Below are positions 32,193-41,182 of a stretch of 64,000 bases of DNA, piece by piece; the stretch's first letter is position 1; each line of letters opens with the position of its first letter. Both the position numbers and the translations under genes were made by a program. The stretch lies in contig NC_010995.1 of the NCBI RefSeq assembly GCF_000019225.1, positions 4,472,501 to 4,536,500 on the forward strand, given 5' to 3'. Origin of the DNA: Cellvibrio japonicus Ueda107 (GTDB lineage: Bacteria; Pseudomonadota; Gammaproteobacteria; Pseudomonadales; Cellvibrionaceae). The notes beneath the pieces were generated by a model. The model was not told the DNA's origin. It made no database searches and worked only from the letters and a program-made list of their open reading frames with translations.

Positions 32193-33122
32193 TTACATAA
32201 TCGGCGGCAGCTCAGCCGCAATATCCGCCTGGGTAATCCGGGTACGCGCCCGGTCACTGAGGTTTTGCAGGGTATTAATCACATCATTCGCCAGCCAACT
32301 GACGGACGCATCCGGATGGTTGACCAGGCTTTCAACAAAACCTATGTGTGTCTGGTTACCGGTGGAGCGCAGTGCAAGCAAGGCATCCAGTTTTACACCA
32401 ATGTCTTCATCCTGTAACAGTGGCACAACTGCATTGGCAGCACTGACGTAACGGGTTTTGGCCAATTCCACCAGGACTTTTTGGCGATCCGCCGGATTTT
32501 CACTGCGCAGTCCTGCCTGCATGTCGGTGATTTGTTTTTCCAGCAGGCGGTTATCGCCGCGCATGGATAATACCTGGGCAGTGACGCGCTTGAGGTCTGT
32601 ATTGGTCTGCTGGTGATAGAGGGTATCCAGGGCGTAGTCGGGCAGGTTATCGCGATTTTCTGCCAAATCGTAAACGCCCTTGCTGGCAATAGCGATATTC
32701 TCCCTACCGGGATTTTGCGCCAGGAACTCCTGGACTTTTTCAACAAATGAGCGGGGGTCACCATACGCCAGGGTTAACAGGTCTTTTAATATTTGCTCAT
32801 GGTTGACTGCGGCTGAATCAGCTTCACCCTCTGTCGATGCAGTAGGCGACAGATCGTTTTTACCCGCGGCACCCATCGCCGAATTGGTTGAGCTTGCGAG
32901 CGACTGTCCTACCAGGTTCCCTGTCAACACGCGTTTGCTATGCAGTGTCGGCGCCTGTTGCGCTAACAAGGCTTCCAGTTCGGCAACCTTGTGTTCCAGG
33001 GACAGGATTTTTTGCTGGTGCGCGGAGTCACCCACCATCACACCGAATAGGCCGTAACTAATGCCTGCACCCAGAAGGGCGGCTAATAGCAGGGATATTT
33101 TGGAATTGCCAAGGATATTCAT
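32193..33122 (-). CDS. Membrane-anchored HEAT-repeat protein
   Basis: 309 residues. A single N-terminal hydrophobic segment (ISLLLAALLGAGISYGLFGVMV) anchors it with the bulk in the periplasm. A short coiled coil follows (residues about 36-55, QKILSLEHKVAELEALLAQQ), then a low-complexity Ser/Ala stretch. The last part (about 165-300) has HEAT-like helical pairs such as NPADRQKVLVELAKTRYVSAANAVVPLLQDEDIGVKLDALLALRSTG. The architecture suggests a scaffold or adaptor. I do not know a function. Confidence 0.6.
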   Translation of the reverse strand: MNILGNSKISLLLAALLGAGISYGLFGVMVGDSAHQQKILSLEHKVAELEALLAQQAPTLHSKRVLTGNLVGQSLASSTNSAMGAAGKNDLSPTASTEGEADSAAVNHEQILKDLLTLAYGDPRSFVEKVQEFLAQNPGRENIAIASKGVYDLAENRDNLPDYALDTLYHQQTNTDLKRVTAQVLSMRGDNRLLEKQITDMQAGLRSENPADRQKVLVELAKTRYVSAANAVVPLLQDEDIGVKLDALLALRSTGNQTHIGFVESLVNHPDASVSWLANDVINTLQNLSDRARTRITQADIAAELPPIM

Positions 33123-33194
33123 CGTTTACCTCTCGTCTTCCATTGGTTTCTCATTATTTTTATTGTTTGATCGTGAAATCTTGCAGGTAGCGAT

Positions 33195-33225
33195 AAAAAA
33201 GGGGCAGATGATCCGCCCCTTTTTT
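33195..33225 (-). terminator. Intrinsic terminator after the smaller xylanase gene
   Basis: Perfect 11-base arms AAAAAAGGGGC (33195-33205) and GCCCCTTTTTT (33215-33225) with a 9-base loop. On the minus strand it is a GC stem followed by a U-run, just downstream of the xylanase stop at 33262. The A-run makes it usable on both strands, though no plus-strand gene ends here. Confidence 0.85.
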
Positions 33226-33261
33226 GTTACAGCGTCCAACCGATATGTTGGCTGACACCCA

Positions 33262-34335
33262 TTAGATGTCGCCGTAACCAATCGCGCCGTTGCAATGCAG
33301 CCATTCACTTCTGCCGTTACCGCCACCACAGGAGCCGTTTTGGTAAACGCCGGTGTTGTAGGTTTGGTCTTCCGATTGGCGAATGCTGCCATTGACACTG
33401 ATGTAATCCACTTGTACATCGCGATTACCGGAGTCGTTGGTGTACTGCACCAAAGAGCCACCGGAGGCACTGGTCGTTGCGGTGTAGTTGGTCATGGTTG
33501 TGGTCAGGGTCCAGGTTGCCACATTGGTGTTACCCACACGCAGGGTAATGCTTTCACCACCCGCGGTACCGCGCGCACGGACAACAATGATTTTGCTACC
33601 GCCACCGGAGGCACTGGAGCTGGAACTGCTGTTGCCACCGCCACTGCTGCCGCCCTGGCTTACCGTAATGTCGGAACTGCCACGGCTTTGATAACCCTCG
33701 GTCGCCAGTACCTGATAATTGTGGTTACCCAAATTCAAGCCTTTGCTGGCCCAAAAGTTAGCGTGGTTGGCAAAGGTGATGGTGCCGGAGATATTACCGA
33801 ACCCTTTTTTCGGATTCCTGACACTGAAGTATTGGTAAAAGGTTTGGTTACCATCAATCGACGGCTGGTTAACGCGCTGGCAGCGACGCACGTTGTAGGT
33901 GGCACCATCACTCTGGAAGCTGCCGTAGTCAGTGCCGCCGGAACAGCTGGCCGGGTTGTAGGAACCGTAGCTTTCGATCACGTAGTATTCGATCAGCGGA
34001 CTCCGGGTCCAGCCATAGAGTGCCAGGTAGGAATTTTGGCTGCTATCAACACCGTAGTAACCGGAATAGCTGATAACGCGAGAACTGCTACCGGGATTCC
34101 AGCCTTTACCGCCCACCCAGTTATTGGTTGAGCTATTCCAGGATGATTGGTAACGACCGCCAGACAATAACGTCATGGACGCATCACCGGAATCTTTCCA
34201 GAAAGTGTAGTAAAAACCGTTGTTGGTGCCGGTTGAGTTACTGGTTAGGGTTTGTGCGCTCACTGCCGATGTACACAAGGCCGCTGCCCATGCGATTGAA
34301 ACAATCACATTTTTTGTGTTTTGAAATATTTTCAT
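33262..34335 (-). CDS. xyn11B: Secreted GH11 endo-xylanase with C-terminal CBM60
   Basis: 357 residues from ATG 34335 (GGAGA upstream); the longer frame is upstream leader. Signal peptide to about residue 27, then a GH11 jelly roll (about 28-226) with nucleophile Glu116 in SPLIEYYVIES and acid/base Glu213 in ATEGYQSRG. A Gly/Ser linker follows, and then a CBM60 module (about 248-357) with ITLRVG, VDYISVNG, SEDQTY and HCNGAIGYG, a calcium-dependent xylan/galactan binder. It hydrolyses beta-1,4-xylan outside the cell. The GH11 part is almost identical to that of the neighbouring xylanase, with few differences in 200 residues, while the CBM60 is clearly more divergent. Confidence 0.92.
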   Translation of the reverse strand: MKIFQNTKNVIVSIAWAAALCTSAVSAQTLTSNSTGTNNGFYYTFWKDSGDASMTLLSGGRYQSSWNSSTNNWVGGKGWNPGSSSRVISYSGYYGVDSSQNSYLALYGWTRSPLIEYYVIESYGSYNPASCSGGTDYGSFQSDGATYNVRRCQRVNQPSIDGNQTFYQYFSVRNPKKGFGNISGTITFANHANFWASKGLNLGNHNYQVLATEGYQSRGSSDITVSQGGSSGGGNSSSSSSASGGGSKIIVVRARGTAGGESITLRVGNTNVATWTLTTTMTNYTATTSASGGSLVQYTNDSGNRDVQVDYISVNGSIRQSEDQTYNTGVYQNGSCGGGNGRSEWLHCNGAIGYGDI

Positions 34336-34453
34336 TATTAAAATCTCCGGGATTTCGCCTCTCAACCAATACAGCCAATAGAGGAAGAGGGCTGTTGGAA
34401 GGCTGATTCCTGCTTGTTGCAAACAGGCGTTTATCGAGCGCCATACAGCTTTG

Positions 34454-34531
34454 CTGTTATTGTTAAAAAACGGCGTGGTCTTCTCGATGGATACTTGTAT
34501 ACCGCCAAATTTTAATATTGTCAATTTAACT
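34454..34531 (-). promoter_or_regulatory. Leader/promoter element of xyn11B shared with xyn11A
   Basis: Two blocks here recur upstream of the larger xylanase: CTGTTATTGTTAAAAA (34454-34469; also 36751-36766) and ATATTGTCAATTTAACT (34515-34531; one mismatch at 36810-36826). They lie about 120-200 bases before the start codon and 45 bases apart in both genes. The conservation suggests a common promoter and regulator site carried along in the duplication. No regulator is identified. Confidence 0.55.
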
Positions 34532-34651
34532 TTAAGCTTATTGTCATAAAAACTATATAACGGGAATTTTATAAATAAGCTGATTAAATAACATCAGGAT
34601 TTGAACGGCTTTTCATGGGAAAAAACGACGGTTATTTCCAGGTTCACGGCC

Positions 34652-34685
34652 ATCCATAAGGGGCAAGTACATGCCCCTTATGGAT
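34652..34685 (-). terminator. Stem-loop after the larger xylanase gene
   Basis: Perfect 14-base arms (ATCCATAAGGGGCA at 34652-34665 and its complement at 34672-34685) with a 6-base loop, starting 7 bases after the stop of the upstream gene. There is no U-run on the minus strand, so it may stabilise the mRNA end or act with Rho rather than as a standard intrinsic terminator. Confidence 0.6.
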
Positions 34686-34691
34686 AACGGA

Positions 34692-36677
34692 TCAATTACA
34701 AACGACACCGCCGCCGCCAGTCCCCTGGCTGTTACAGGTACTGGTACTGATACAGCTGCGCGAATTTTCCCAGCCCCAACCACTGGTCTGGGTTTGGCAA
34801 AGCGGATAGAAAGTCCCCCACCAATTGCATTGGCAATTGCCGCCGGTATTACCGCCCGCACTGCTACTGCTACGACTGCTGCTACTGAGCGCGACACTGC
34901 TGCTGCCACCGGAGCTTGAAGGTGCAACAGCACGACCGGTGTTTGGATCAATCCTGCCCGGGCACAGGCCTTTGGCGCGCAAGTTAGTCGCTATTTGTGC
35001 AATCGCACTGTTGGTATTGGTGTAGCTGCCATCGTGCATCAGGATGACCTGGCCGTTTTGCAATTGGTTGGCCGCATTGGCAATCGCCGCTGCACTGGCC
35101 CCGTTCCAATCCTGTGAGTCCACATCCCAGGTCACCACACGCAAACCCAGCGCCTGGGCTGCCTGTTGGATCGTGGAATTGAGTTCGCCATAGGGTGGAC
35201 GGAACAGCGTCGGCTTGGGCGCACCGGCATTCTGGATCGCCTGGTTGGTGCGGTTCAATTCATCGTAAACCTGCTGGTAGGTCCAGCTGGTCATGTGCGG
35301 ATGGGTGTAACTGTGGTTGTGCACCTCTCCCACACTCAGCTGTTGCGACATCAGGTGCGCATTGCTGGCAACGTTATTGCCCTGGTTAAACCAGGTTACC
35401 GGTGTCAGGTTATTTTGCCGCAGCAGGTTTACCAGGGTGGCGGTGTTGGAATTAGGGCCATCATCAAAGGTGATGCCGACATAACCGCTACAGTTGCTAC
35501 CTCCACCACCGGTATTGCCGCTGCTGCTATTACCGGCACTGCTGTTACTGCCACCATTACCACCGCTGCAATTGCCACTGAAGCAATCGTAGGTGTAACC
35601 AAAACCTATCTCACCGTTACAGTGCATATTTTCCGAATAGGAGCCACCACCGCAACGGCCATTGGCATAAACCGCGCTGTTGTGTTCCATGTCTTCCGCC
35701 TGGCGGGTTTCACCATTCACGATAATGTAATCCACGACTACGTCGCGGCCACTGGCATCGTTATCGAACTGTACCTGGATATCACCCGACGCATTACCGC
35801 TGTATAGGTAATTCTGGAAGCTGGTCCCCAAAGTCCAGTTGGCAACCACCGCACCACCTACGCGGAGGTTAATGTGCTCGCTGCCGTTTGCACCGCGAGC
35901 GCGAACGGTAATACCGCCGCTGCTGCCACCGCCCGTACTTGAATTCACACTGGAACTGGCGCCACCGACACTGCTGGTACCACCACCACTGGTACCTTCG
36001 CTAACGGTAATGTCGGAACTGCCACGGCTTTGGTAACCCTCGGTCGCCAGTACCTGATAATTGTGGTTACCCAAATTCAAACCCTTGCTCGCCCAGAAAT
36101 TAACGTGGTTGGCAAAGGTAATGGTACCGGAGATGTTGCCGAACCCTTTTTTCGGATTCCTGACACTGAAGTATTGGTAGAAGGTTTGGGTACCATCAAT
36201 CGAGGGTTGGTTAACGCGCTGGCAGCGACGCACGTTATAGGTGGCACCATCACTCTGGAAGCTGCCGTAGTCAGTGCCGCCGGAGCAGCTGGCCGGGTTG
36301 TAGGAACCGTAACTTTCAATCACGTAGTATTCGATCAGCGGACTCCGGGTCCAGCCATAGAGCGCCAGGTAGGAATTTTGGCTGCTATCAACACCGTAAG
36401 AACCGGAATAGCTGATAACCCGCGAATTATTACCAGGATTCCAGCCTTTACCACCCACCCAGTTATTGGTGGAGTTGCCCCAGGATGATTGGTAACGACC
36501 GCCAGACAATAACGTCATGGACGCATCACCGGAATCTTTCCAGAAGGTGTAGTAAAAACCGTTATTGGTACCCGTTGAATTTGAACTCAGGGTTTGGGCA
36601 TTGACCGATATTGCGCCCAGTGCCACGGCACCCATGAGTGTCCTGACAACACATTTGCCGAGTGTGGGAAGTTTCAT
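34692..36677 (-). CDS. xyn11A: Modular xylanase/acetylxylan esterase: GH11-CBM60-CE4-CBM10
   Basis: 661 residues. Signal peptide to about 27; GH11 at 28-226 with Glu116 and Glu213; Ser/Gly linker; CBM60 at about 255-370; linker; CE4 NodB-type deacetylase at about 397-575; Ser-rich linker; CBM10 at about 613-650 (CQCNWWGTFYPLC, WGWENSRSC), a cellulose binder. CE4 motifs are complete: TFDDG with Asp405/Asp406, HSYTH (His455/His459), RPPYG, WDVDSQDW and ILMHDG. It cuts xylan while removing acetyl groups and anchors to cellulose. The order of modules matches the xylanase E/Xyn11A described from Cellvibrio. It lies upstream of the smaller xylanase on the same strand, with its own stem-loop end. 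Confidence 0.95.
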   Translation of the reverse strand: MKLPTLGKCVVRTLMGAVALGAISVNAQTLSSNSTGTNNGFYYTFWKDSGDASMTLLSGGRYQSSWGNSTNNWVGGKGWNPGNNSRVISYSGSYGVDSSQNSYLALYGWTRSPLIEYYVIESYGSYNPASCSGGTDYGSFQSDGATYNVRRCQRVNQPSIDGTQTFYQYFSVRNPKKGFGNISGTITFANHVNFWASKGLNLGNHNYQVLATEGYQSRGSSDITVSEGTSGGGTSSVGGASSSVNSSTGGGSSGGITVRARGANGSEHINLRVGGAVVANWTLGTSFQNYLYSGNASGDIQVQFDNDASGRDVVVDYIIVNGETRQAEDMEHNSAVYANGRCGGGSYSENMHCNGEIGFGYTYDCFSGNCSGGNGGSNSSAGNSSSGNTGGGGSNCSGYVGITFDDGPNSNTATLVNLLRQNNLTPVTWFNQGNNVASNAHLMSQQLSVGEVHNHSYTHPHMTSWTYQQVYDELNRTNQAIQNAGAPKPTLFRPPYGELNSTIQQAAQALGLRVVTWDVDSQDWNGASAAAIANAANQLQNGQVILMHDGSYTNTNSAIAQIATNLRAKGLCPGRIDPNTGRAVAPSSSGGSSSVALSSSSRSSSSAGGNTGGNCQCNWWGTFYPLCQTQTSGWGWENSRSCISTSTCNSQGTGGGGVVCN

Positions 36678-37144
36678 TATTCATCTCCGCTGTTGAAACG
36701 CCAATCCTGTCAATTGCAGACAGGGGTTAATCGAGTGCCTGGCGGTTTCACTGTTATTGTTAAAAACAGCCTGACAACATCGAGGCGGTTTATTTATAGC
36801 GGCAATAACATATTGTCAATTGAACTATAATTATATTTTTATTAGCACTAGCATCACGCAATTGATATAGCGATATGTTGCTTGAAAGCAGGATTTTTTA
36901 ATGGTTTTTTTACGGAAAAACGTTTATTGGCCTGTGCATTACTGGCCTATTTTTTTAAATTTTCTATCGCTATATCAGCGCCAAAAAATCACCTGCTAAA
37001 ATATTTTTATTTGTAAATATATTGTGGGTTTTTAAATACGGAAAGAAAAAATTTAACGCGACATTGCTAAAGTAAAAATCCAAAAAAGTAATAATTATGA
37101 GAATTTTTTTGACTTATTTCATCGTTGAAACGAATGTTCATTTA
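36678..37144. promoter_or_regulatory. AT-rich region upstream of xyn11A with shared leader blocks
   Basis: No gene is supported in this 467-base stretch. It holds CTGTTATTGTTAAAAA at 36751-36766 and ATATTGTCAATTGAACT at 36810-36826, the blocks found before xyn11B. Promoter and regulator sites for the large xylanase are expected here. The half next to the EamA gene end is very AT-rich with no clear terminator. Confidence 0.5.
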
Positions 37145-38116
37145 TTAAATATCATTATTTTTTGCGTTATGGATATTAATCGCGCCGGATTTCTGCGGCA
37201 GGCGCGTCACCAGGTAAATACCGCCACACACCAGCAGCAATGCCATCAGGTACTTCCACTCCATCATGGTTTCCCCCAGGAATACGGCTGACAATAAGAC
37301 ACCGAATACGGGAACCAGAAAATTAAAAATAGTGACCATGCCGACCGGGTTGTATTTTAACAAGGTCCCCCACAGGGCAAAGGCGGCCGACGACAGCAGG
37401 GCGAGGTAAATCAACAAGAGTGTCGACTGCCAATCAAAATGCCCCAAGTGACCACCGGTGCCCCACCCCAATAACATCAATGCCACCCCACCAATAGCCA
37501 ATTGCCAGGCTGTCATCAACAGCACATCCATCTGCTGGGAAATATGCTTTCCATAAATAGACGCTGCCGCCAGGATAAACGCGGCAATCACAATAAAACC
37601 TTCACCGTACAGTGAAACCTCAACATCCAACAGGCTGTTATTAAAATTAACTGCCAATACGCCGGCAAAGCCAAAGATACAGCCCAGGGCTTTACGGTGG
37701 TTGAGGCGGTCGTTGTGATAAATAACGTGTGCAAGCAACACACTGAAGAAAGTGCCCGTGGCATTGAGGATAGAGGCTTTGACCCCGGTGGCATGGGCCA
37801 GGCCAATATAGAAGAAAATATATTGGAGCATGGTTTGTGTTAGCCCCAGGATACTGGTCTGGCGCAACTGTGCCATGCTGGAAAAACCCAGGGATTTTCC
37901 CGTTAATTTGGCGAGCAACAGCAACAATAATCCCGCCAGCAAAAAGCGGTAACCGGCAAACAACATTTGCGCGGGGATATCATCGCGCGCGATGCCCAAC
38001 AGGGTATAACCACTTTTAATGGCGGGATAGGCGCTGCCCCATAAGAGCGTGCACAGGATGGCGCACAGGAAAAGTACATAGCGGCGGGTAAAGACAGAGT
38101 CTTCCGGGTTACTCAT
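37145..38116 (-). CDS. EamA/DMT-family transporter
   Basis: 323 residues with ten predicted membrane helices in two repeats of five (starting YVLFLCAILCTLLWGSAYPAIKSG and AASIYGKHISQQMDVLLMTAWQLAIGG), the EamA layout. Family members export small metabolites or amino acids across the inner membrane; the substrate is not evident. It lies 48 bases after the btuF stop on the same strand, so it may be the last gene of the cobalamin locus or independent. Its stop is at the AT-rich border with xyn11A. Confidence 0.85.
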   Translation of the reverse strand: MSNPEDSVFTRRYVLFLCAILCTLLWGSAYPAIKSGYTLLGIARDDIPAQMLFAGYRFLLAGLLLLLLAKLTGKSLGFSSMAQLRQTSILGLTQTMLQYIFFYIGLAHATGVKASILNATGTFFSVLLAHVIYHNDRLNHRKALGCIFGFAGVLAVNFNNSLLDVEVSLYGEGFIVIAAFILAAASIYGKHISQQMDVLLMTAWQLAIGGVALMLLGWGTGGHLGHFDWQSTLLLIYLALLSSAAFALWGTLLKYNPVGMVTIFNFLVPVFGVLLSAVFLGETMMEWKYLMALLLVCGGIYLVTRLPQKSGAINIHNAKNNDI

Positions 38117-38164
38117 GGCAAAAAAACTCTCTGGAAAATAGACACTGCATCAAGCTGGACGCCA

Positions 38165-39100
38165 TTATTTTTCGCGCGCTGTTTGCAAGTATTCACACAT
38201 CAGGCGCGCACCGTCCAAAATACGCAAGGTGTGGCGCTGGATAATATCCGGCGGGATAAAAAATAAATTCTGTTGCTGCACCGCTGTTAATTTGGGGTAT
38301 TGCTTCCAGGTATCCAGCCACTCGGGGCGCTCTTCACCCATGCCACTGGCAATAATCGCATCCGGGTTGCGACTGATAACGGATTCCTCATTAATTTTAG
38401 GTGCGATGGAAAGCGCATCGGCAAAAATATTTTCACCGCCACAGAGTTTCATCACATCGCTCACCAGGTGTTGGCCATTGAGTGTTTGCAGAGGACTGTT
38501 CCACACCTGGTAAAACACACTGACGGTTTTAGCGTTGCTGTATCGCTCACGCAGCTGGTTAAGTTGTTGTTGCCATTGGTGCGCGCGCTGGTTGGCAATC
38601 GCCTCGGTGCCGGCAAGTTTGCCGATGGTCATCACTTCGTCGGCAATATCATCCAGGGTGCGCAGCTCATCGACATAAACCGTCATCCCCAGGCGCTCCA
38701 ATTGTGCGGCGACCTGCGGGCCATTGCCCGATATCCAGCCGAGCACCAGGTCCGGTTTGCGCGCTAATACTTCCTCGTAATTAATCGCGTTATATCCGCC
38801 GACTTGCGGCAGCTTGAGTGCAGCCGCGGGATAGTTGCTGTAATTCACGGCGGCGATCAGCTTATCGCCCGCACCGGCGCTGTAGACGTTTTCGACAATG
38901 TGCGGCGCCAGGGCGATGATCGTTTGCGCCGGTTTTGACAGGCGGATGACTTTACCGCGCGCATCCGTGACCACAATATCCTGACTGACTTCGGGTTGCC
39001 GATCCGCAATCGGCGCTGCGTAGCCAGCCGTACTGAAAGCCAGACTCAACAGGCACAGCATATTAAGCGGACGGATAAAGGACATTGGCGTTGTTCTCAC
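38165..39100 (-). CDS. btuF: Periplasmic cobalamin-binding protein of ABC importer
   Basis: About 311 residues. A signal peptide ends near TAGYA. The mature part has the BtuF/FepB type III fold, with IVVTDARGKVIRLSKPAQTIIALAPHIVENVYSAGAGDKLIAAV, VGGYNAINYEEVLARKPDLVLGWISGNG and SRNPDAIIASGMGEERPEWL. I place the start at GTG 39100 (GAGGAA about 9 bases upstream); ATG 39085 and TTG 39118 are alternatives. It delivers B12 or cobinamide to the BtuCD permease encoded upstream. It lies 31 bases after the cobC-type gene, at the end of the cob/btu unit. Confidence 0.85.
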   Translation of the reverse strand: MRTTPMSFIRPLNMLCLLSLAFSTAGYAAPIADRQPEVSQDIVVTDARGKVIRLSKPAQTIIALAPHIVENVYSAGAGDKLIAAVNYSNYPAAALKLPQVGGYNAINYEEVLARKPDLVLGWISGNGPQVAAQLERLGMTVYVDELRTLDDIADEVMTIGKLAGTEAIANQRAHQWQQQLNQLRERYSNAKTVSVFYQVWNSPLQTLNGQHLVSDVMKLCGGENIFADALSIAPKINEESVISRNPDAIIASGMGEERPEWLDTWKQYPKLTAVQQQNLFFIPPDIIQRHTLRILDGARLMCEYLQTAREK

Positions 39101-39131
39101 GGGGGAATTCCTCGGCAATCGATGATGCAGG

Positions 39132-40220
39132 TTATTTTTGCGCCGCGACCAGTTTCACCAGCGCCTGCCCTAAACGCTCGCCATTATCAGGCGGCAGGCC
39201 GATACGCAACCAGGCGGGCACGGTTTCAGCGGCGGCATTCACCGGCTCACCTGTCAGCTCCTCATCACCGGTTTCATAACACCAGCGGGTGAACAGACCC
39301 TGCCTGGCCAGGTAGCAATACAACTGGTACAGGGGTTTGCGCGCACCGGTCAGGGTGGTAAATAAACCGGCACTGCACACCTCAAATCCCTTACCCAATA
39401 CCTGGTTCAACTGCTGTTCCAGTTGTTGTGCATGGGCAGTGATACGCGCCCGCTGAGCAGTGTGCCAACAGCAATCTTTTAGGGCGCGGGTACCAATCCA
39501 GAGGGCTGGATGATTGATCACCCAATCATCCAGCTTATCTTCCAGGGCTTGGCGCGGACTGCCCGTACCCAACAAAAACCCCAGGCGCAAACCGGCCAAG
39601 CCGAAGAATTTACCCAGGGAGCGCAGGATAAACAGGCGCGGGCAGTATTTCAGTAAATGGGTAGCGCTGAGCGAGCGGCGGTAATCGACAAAGGCCTCAT
39701 CTATCAGCAAATAACCACTTAGCTGGTCATGCAAACCGGCTAACTGATTCGGGTCTATCGCTTCAGTCGTCGGGTTATTGGGGTTGATCACCACCGCATG
39801 GTCTACCACCCCCGTGCTGACCAGGGCCTGTAACTGCACCAGGGTTTGATATTCATAACACTGGTGGCCCACCGCTCGCCAAGCCTGGTCATGCGCACGA
39901 TAGCCGGGGTTAGGAATAGCGACCCGGCCCGGCGGCAAACCCTGTGCAAAGCGTCGGATAGCATACTGGCTGCCAGGCAATGCCAGTAACTTGTCGGCGG
40001 CGACACCATAGTAATTGGCGGCCGCATTGAGCAGCGGCGCCAGGTCGCCGGGCAGGCGCTGCCACACCTCGGCGGGTACTTCCGGCACCGGGTAGGACCA
40101 GGGGCTGATGCCGGTGGACAAGTCCTGCCAGCGCAGGAGCGGCGTGCCAAAGCGCGCCTGGGCGTACCCCAGGTTGCCGCCATGGCGCGGCGCCTGGCAG
40201 GCCTGCAAGTCCAGGGTCAT
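39132..40220 (-). CDS. cobC: Threonine-phosphate decarboxylase (PLP)
   Basis: 362 residues from ATG 40220. Class I/II aminotransferase fold: INPNNPTTEAI, YLLIDEAFVDYR with the PLP Asp, and FILRSLGKFFGLAGLRLGF with the Schiff-base Lys. It converts threonine phosphate to aminopropanol phosphate, the linker of the cobalamin nucleotide loop. The gene is called cobC in Pseudomonas-type and cobD in Salmonella-type naming. Its start overlaps the end of the CbiB-type gene by ATGA, confirming an operon of joined steps. Confidence 0.85.
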   Translation of the reverse strand: MTLDLQACQAPRHGGNLGYAQARFGTPLLRWQDLSTGISPWSYPVPEVPAEVWQRLPGDLAPLLNAAANYYGVAADKLLALPGSQYAIRRFAQGLPPGRVAIPNPGYRAHDQAWRAVGHQCYEYQTLVQLQALVSTGVVDHAVVINPNNPTTEAIDPNQLAGLHDQLSGYLLIDEAFVDYRRSLSATHLLKYCPRLFILRSLGKFFGLAGLRLGFLLGTGSPRQALEDKLDDWVINHPALWIGTRALKDCCWHTAQRARITAHAQQLEQQLNQVLGKGFEVCSAGLFTTLTGARKPLYQLYCYLARQGLFTRWCYETGDEELTGEPVNAAAETVPAWLRIGLPPDNGERLGQALVKLVAAQK

Positions 40221-41176
40221 AAGGAAACTCCATTCAACAGGGTATCTGCCAGGGCAAAGATGCCTGAAACAACAATGAAGGACACCAATAGCAGCAACAC
40301 CGCGCGCCTGACCAGGGCCAGGGCCCGACCTATATCGGCGCGGGTCGCAGGCCTGCCGCAGGTCGCGGGCTTGGTTTCCCACTGGCCCTGGTAACAGGCC
40401 CCACCGCCCAAGCTGATATTGAGTGCACCGCTGCCGGCGCAAATAACCGGCCCGGCATTGGGGCTGGCCCAGTGACGGGCAAAGCGACGCCAACTGCCCA
40501 GGGCACTCGCAGTATCACCCACCAAGGCAAAGGCCAGGGCGGTAAGGCGCGCAGGAACCAGGTTGAGCAGGTCATCCCAGCGGGCGGCAGCGCGGCCAAA
40601 ATAATTGAAGCGCGCCGAGCGATAGCCCCACATGGCATCCAGGGTATTGCTCAGGCGATACACCAGTGCCCCTGCCGGGCCCAGCAGGGTAAACCAAAAG
40701 AGCGGGCCGACAATCGCGTCCGAGGTGTTTTCCAGCAGAGTTTCCAGGCTGGCGCGCACCACCTGGGACTCATCCATCGCCGCGCAGTCGCGACTGACAA
40801 TGTGCTGCACCGCAGCGCGCCCGGCGGGCAGGCTTTGGGCCAGGGCGCTGTCCACGTCGCGCACATGCTCCTCCAGGCTGCGCCAACCCAGGCTGGCGTA
40901 AAGCACCACCGCGCCAAAGGCCAGGGCAAGCAGCGGCACTTGCGCCACCAGCCACCACCACAGCAGTGCACTGGCAAGCCCCAGGGGCACTACCAGTAAC
41001 ACCAGGGCAACAGCACCTTTTAGCAGGGCCAAGCCTCTCTGGCCCGGGTGAGTATTCAAACGTGCCTCCAGGGCGGAGGCCAGGTTGCCGAACCCCACCA
41101 GGGGATGGAAACGCCTGGGTTCACCCAGGAGGCGATCTGCCAATACGCCTGCCAACAGCGCCGCGGCAATTAACAC
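40217..41176 (-). CDS. cbiB: Adenosylcobinamide-phosphate synthase (CbiB/CobD)
   Basis: 319 residues, apparently starting at GTG 41176. Membrane protein with GVLADRLLGEPRRFHPLVGFGNL at the N-terminus, RAAVQHIVSRDCAAMDESQVVRASLETLLENTSDAIVGPLFWF and LSNTLDAMWGYRSARFNYFGRAAARWDDLLNLVPARLTAL, all hallmark CbiB segments. It attaches aminopropanol phosphate to adenosylcobyric acid at the inner membrane. The stop overlaps the start of the decarboxylase that makes its co-substrate. Confidence 0.9.
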   Translation of the reverse strand: MLIAAALLAGVLADRLLGEPRRFHPLVGFGNLASALEARLNTHPGQRGLALLKGAVALVLLVVPLGLASALLWWWLVAQVPLLALAFGAVVLYASLGWRSLEEHVRDVDSALAQSLPAGRAAVQHIVSRDCAAMDESQVVRASLETLLENTSDAIVGPLFWFTLLGPAGALVYRLSNTLDAMWGYRSARFNYFGRAAARWDDLLNLVPARLTALAFALVGDTASALGSWRRFARHWASPNAGPVICAGSGALNISLGGGACYQGQWETKPATCGRPATRADIGRALALVRRAVLLLLVSFIVVSGIFALADTLLNGVSL

Positions 41177-41182
41177 GGGTAC

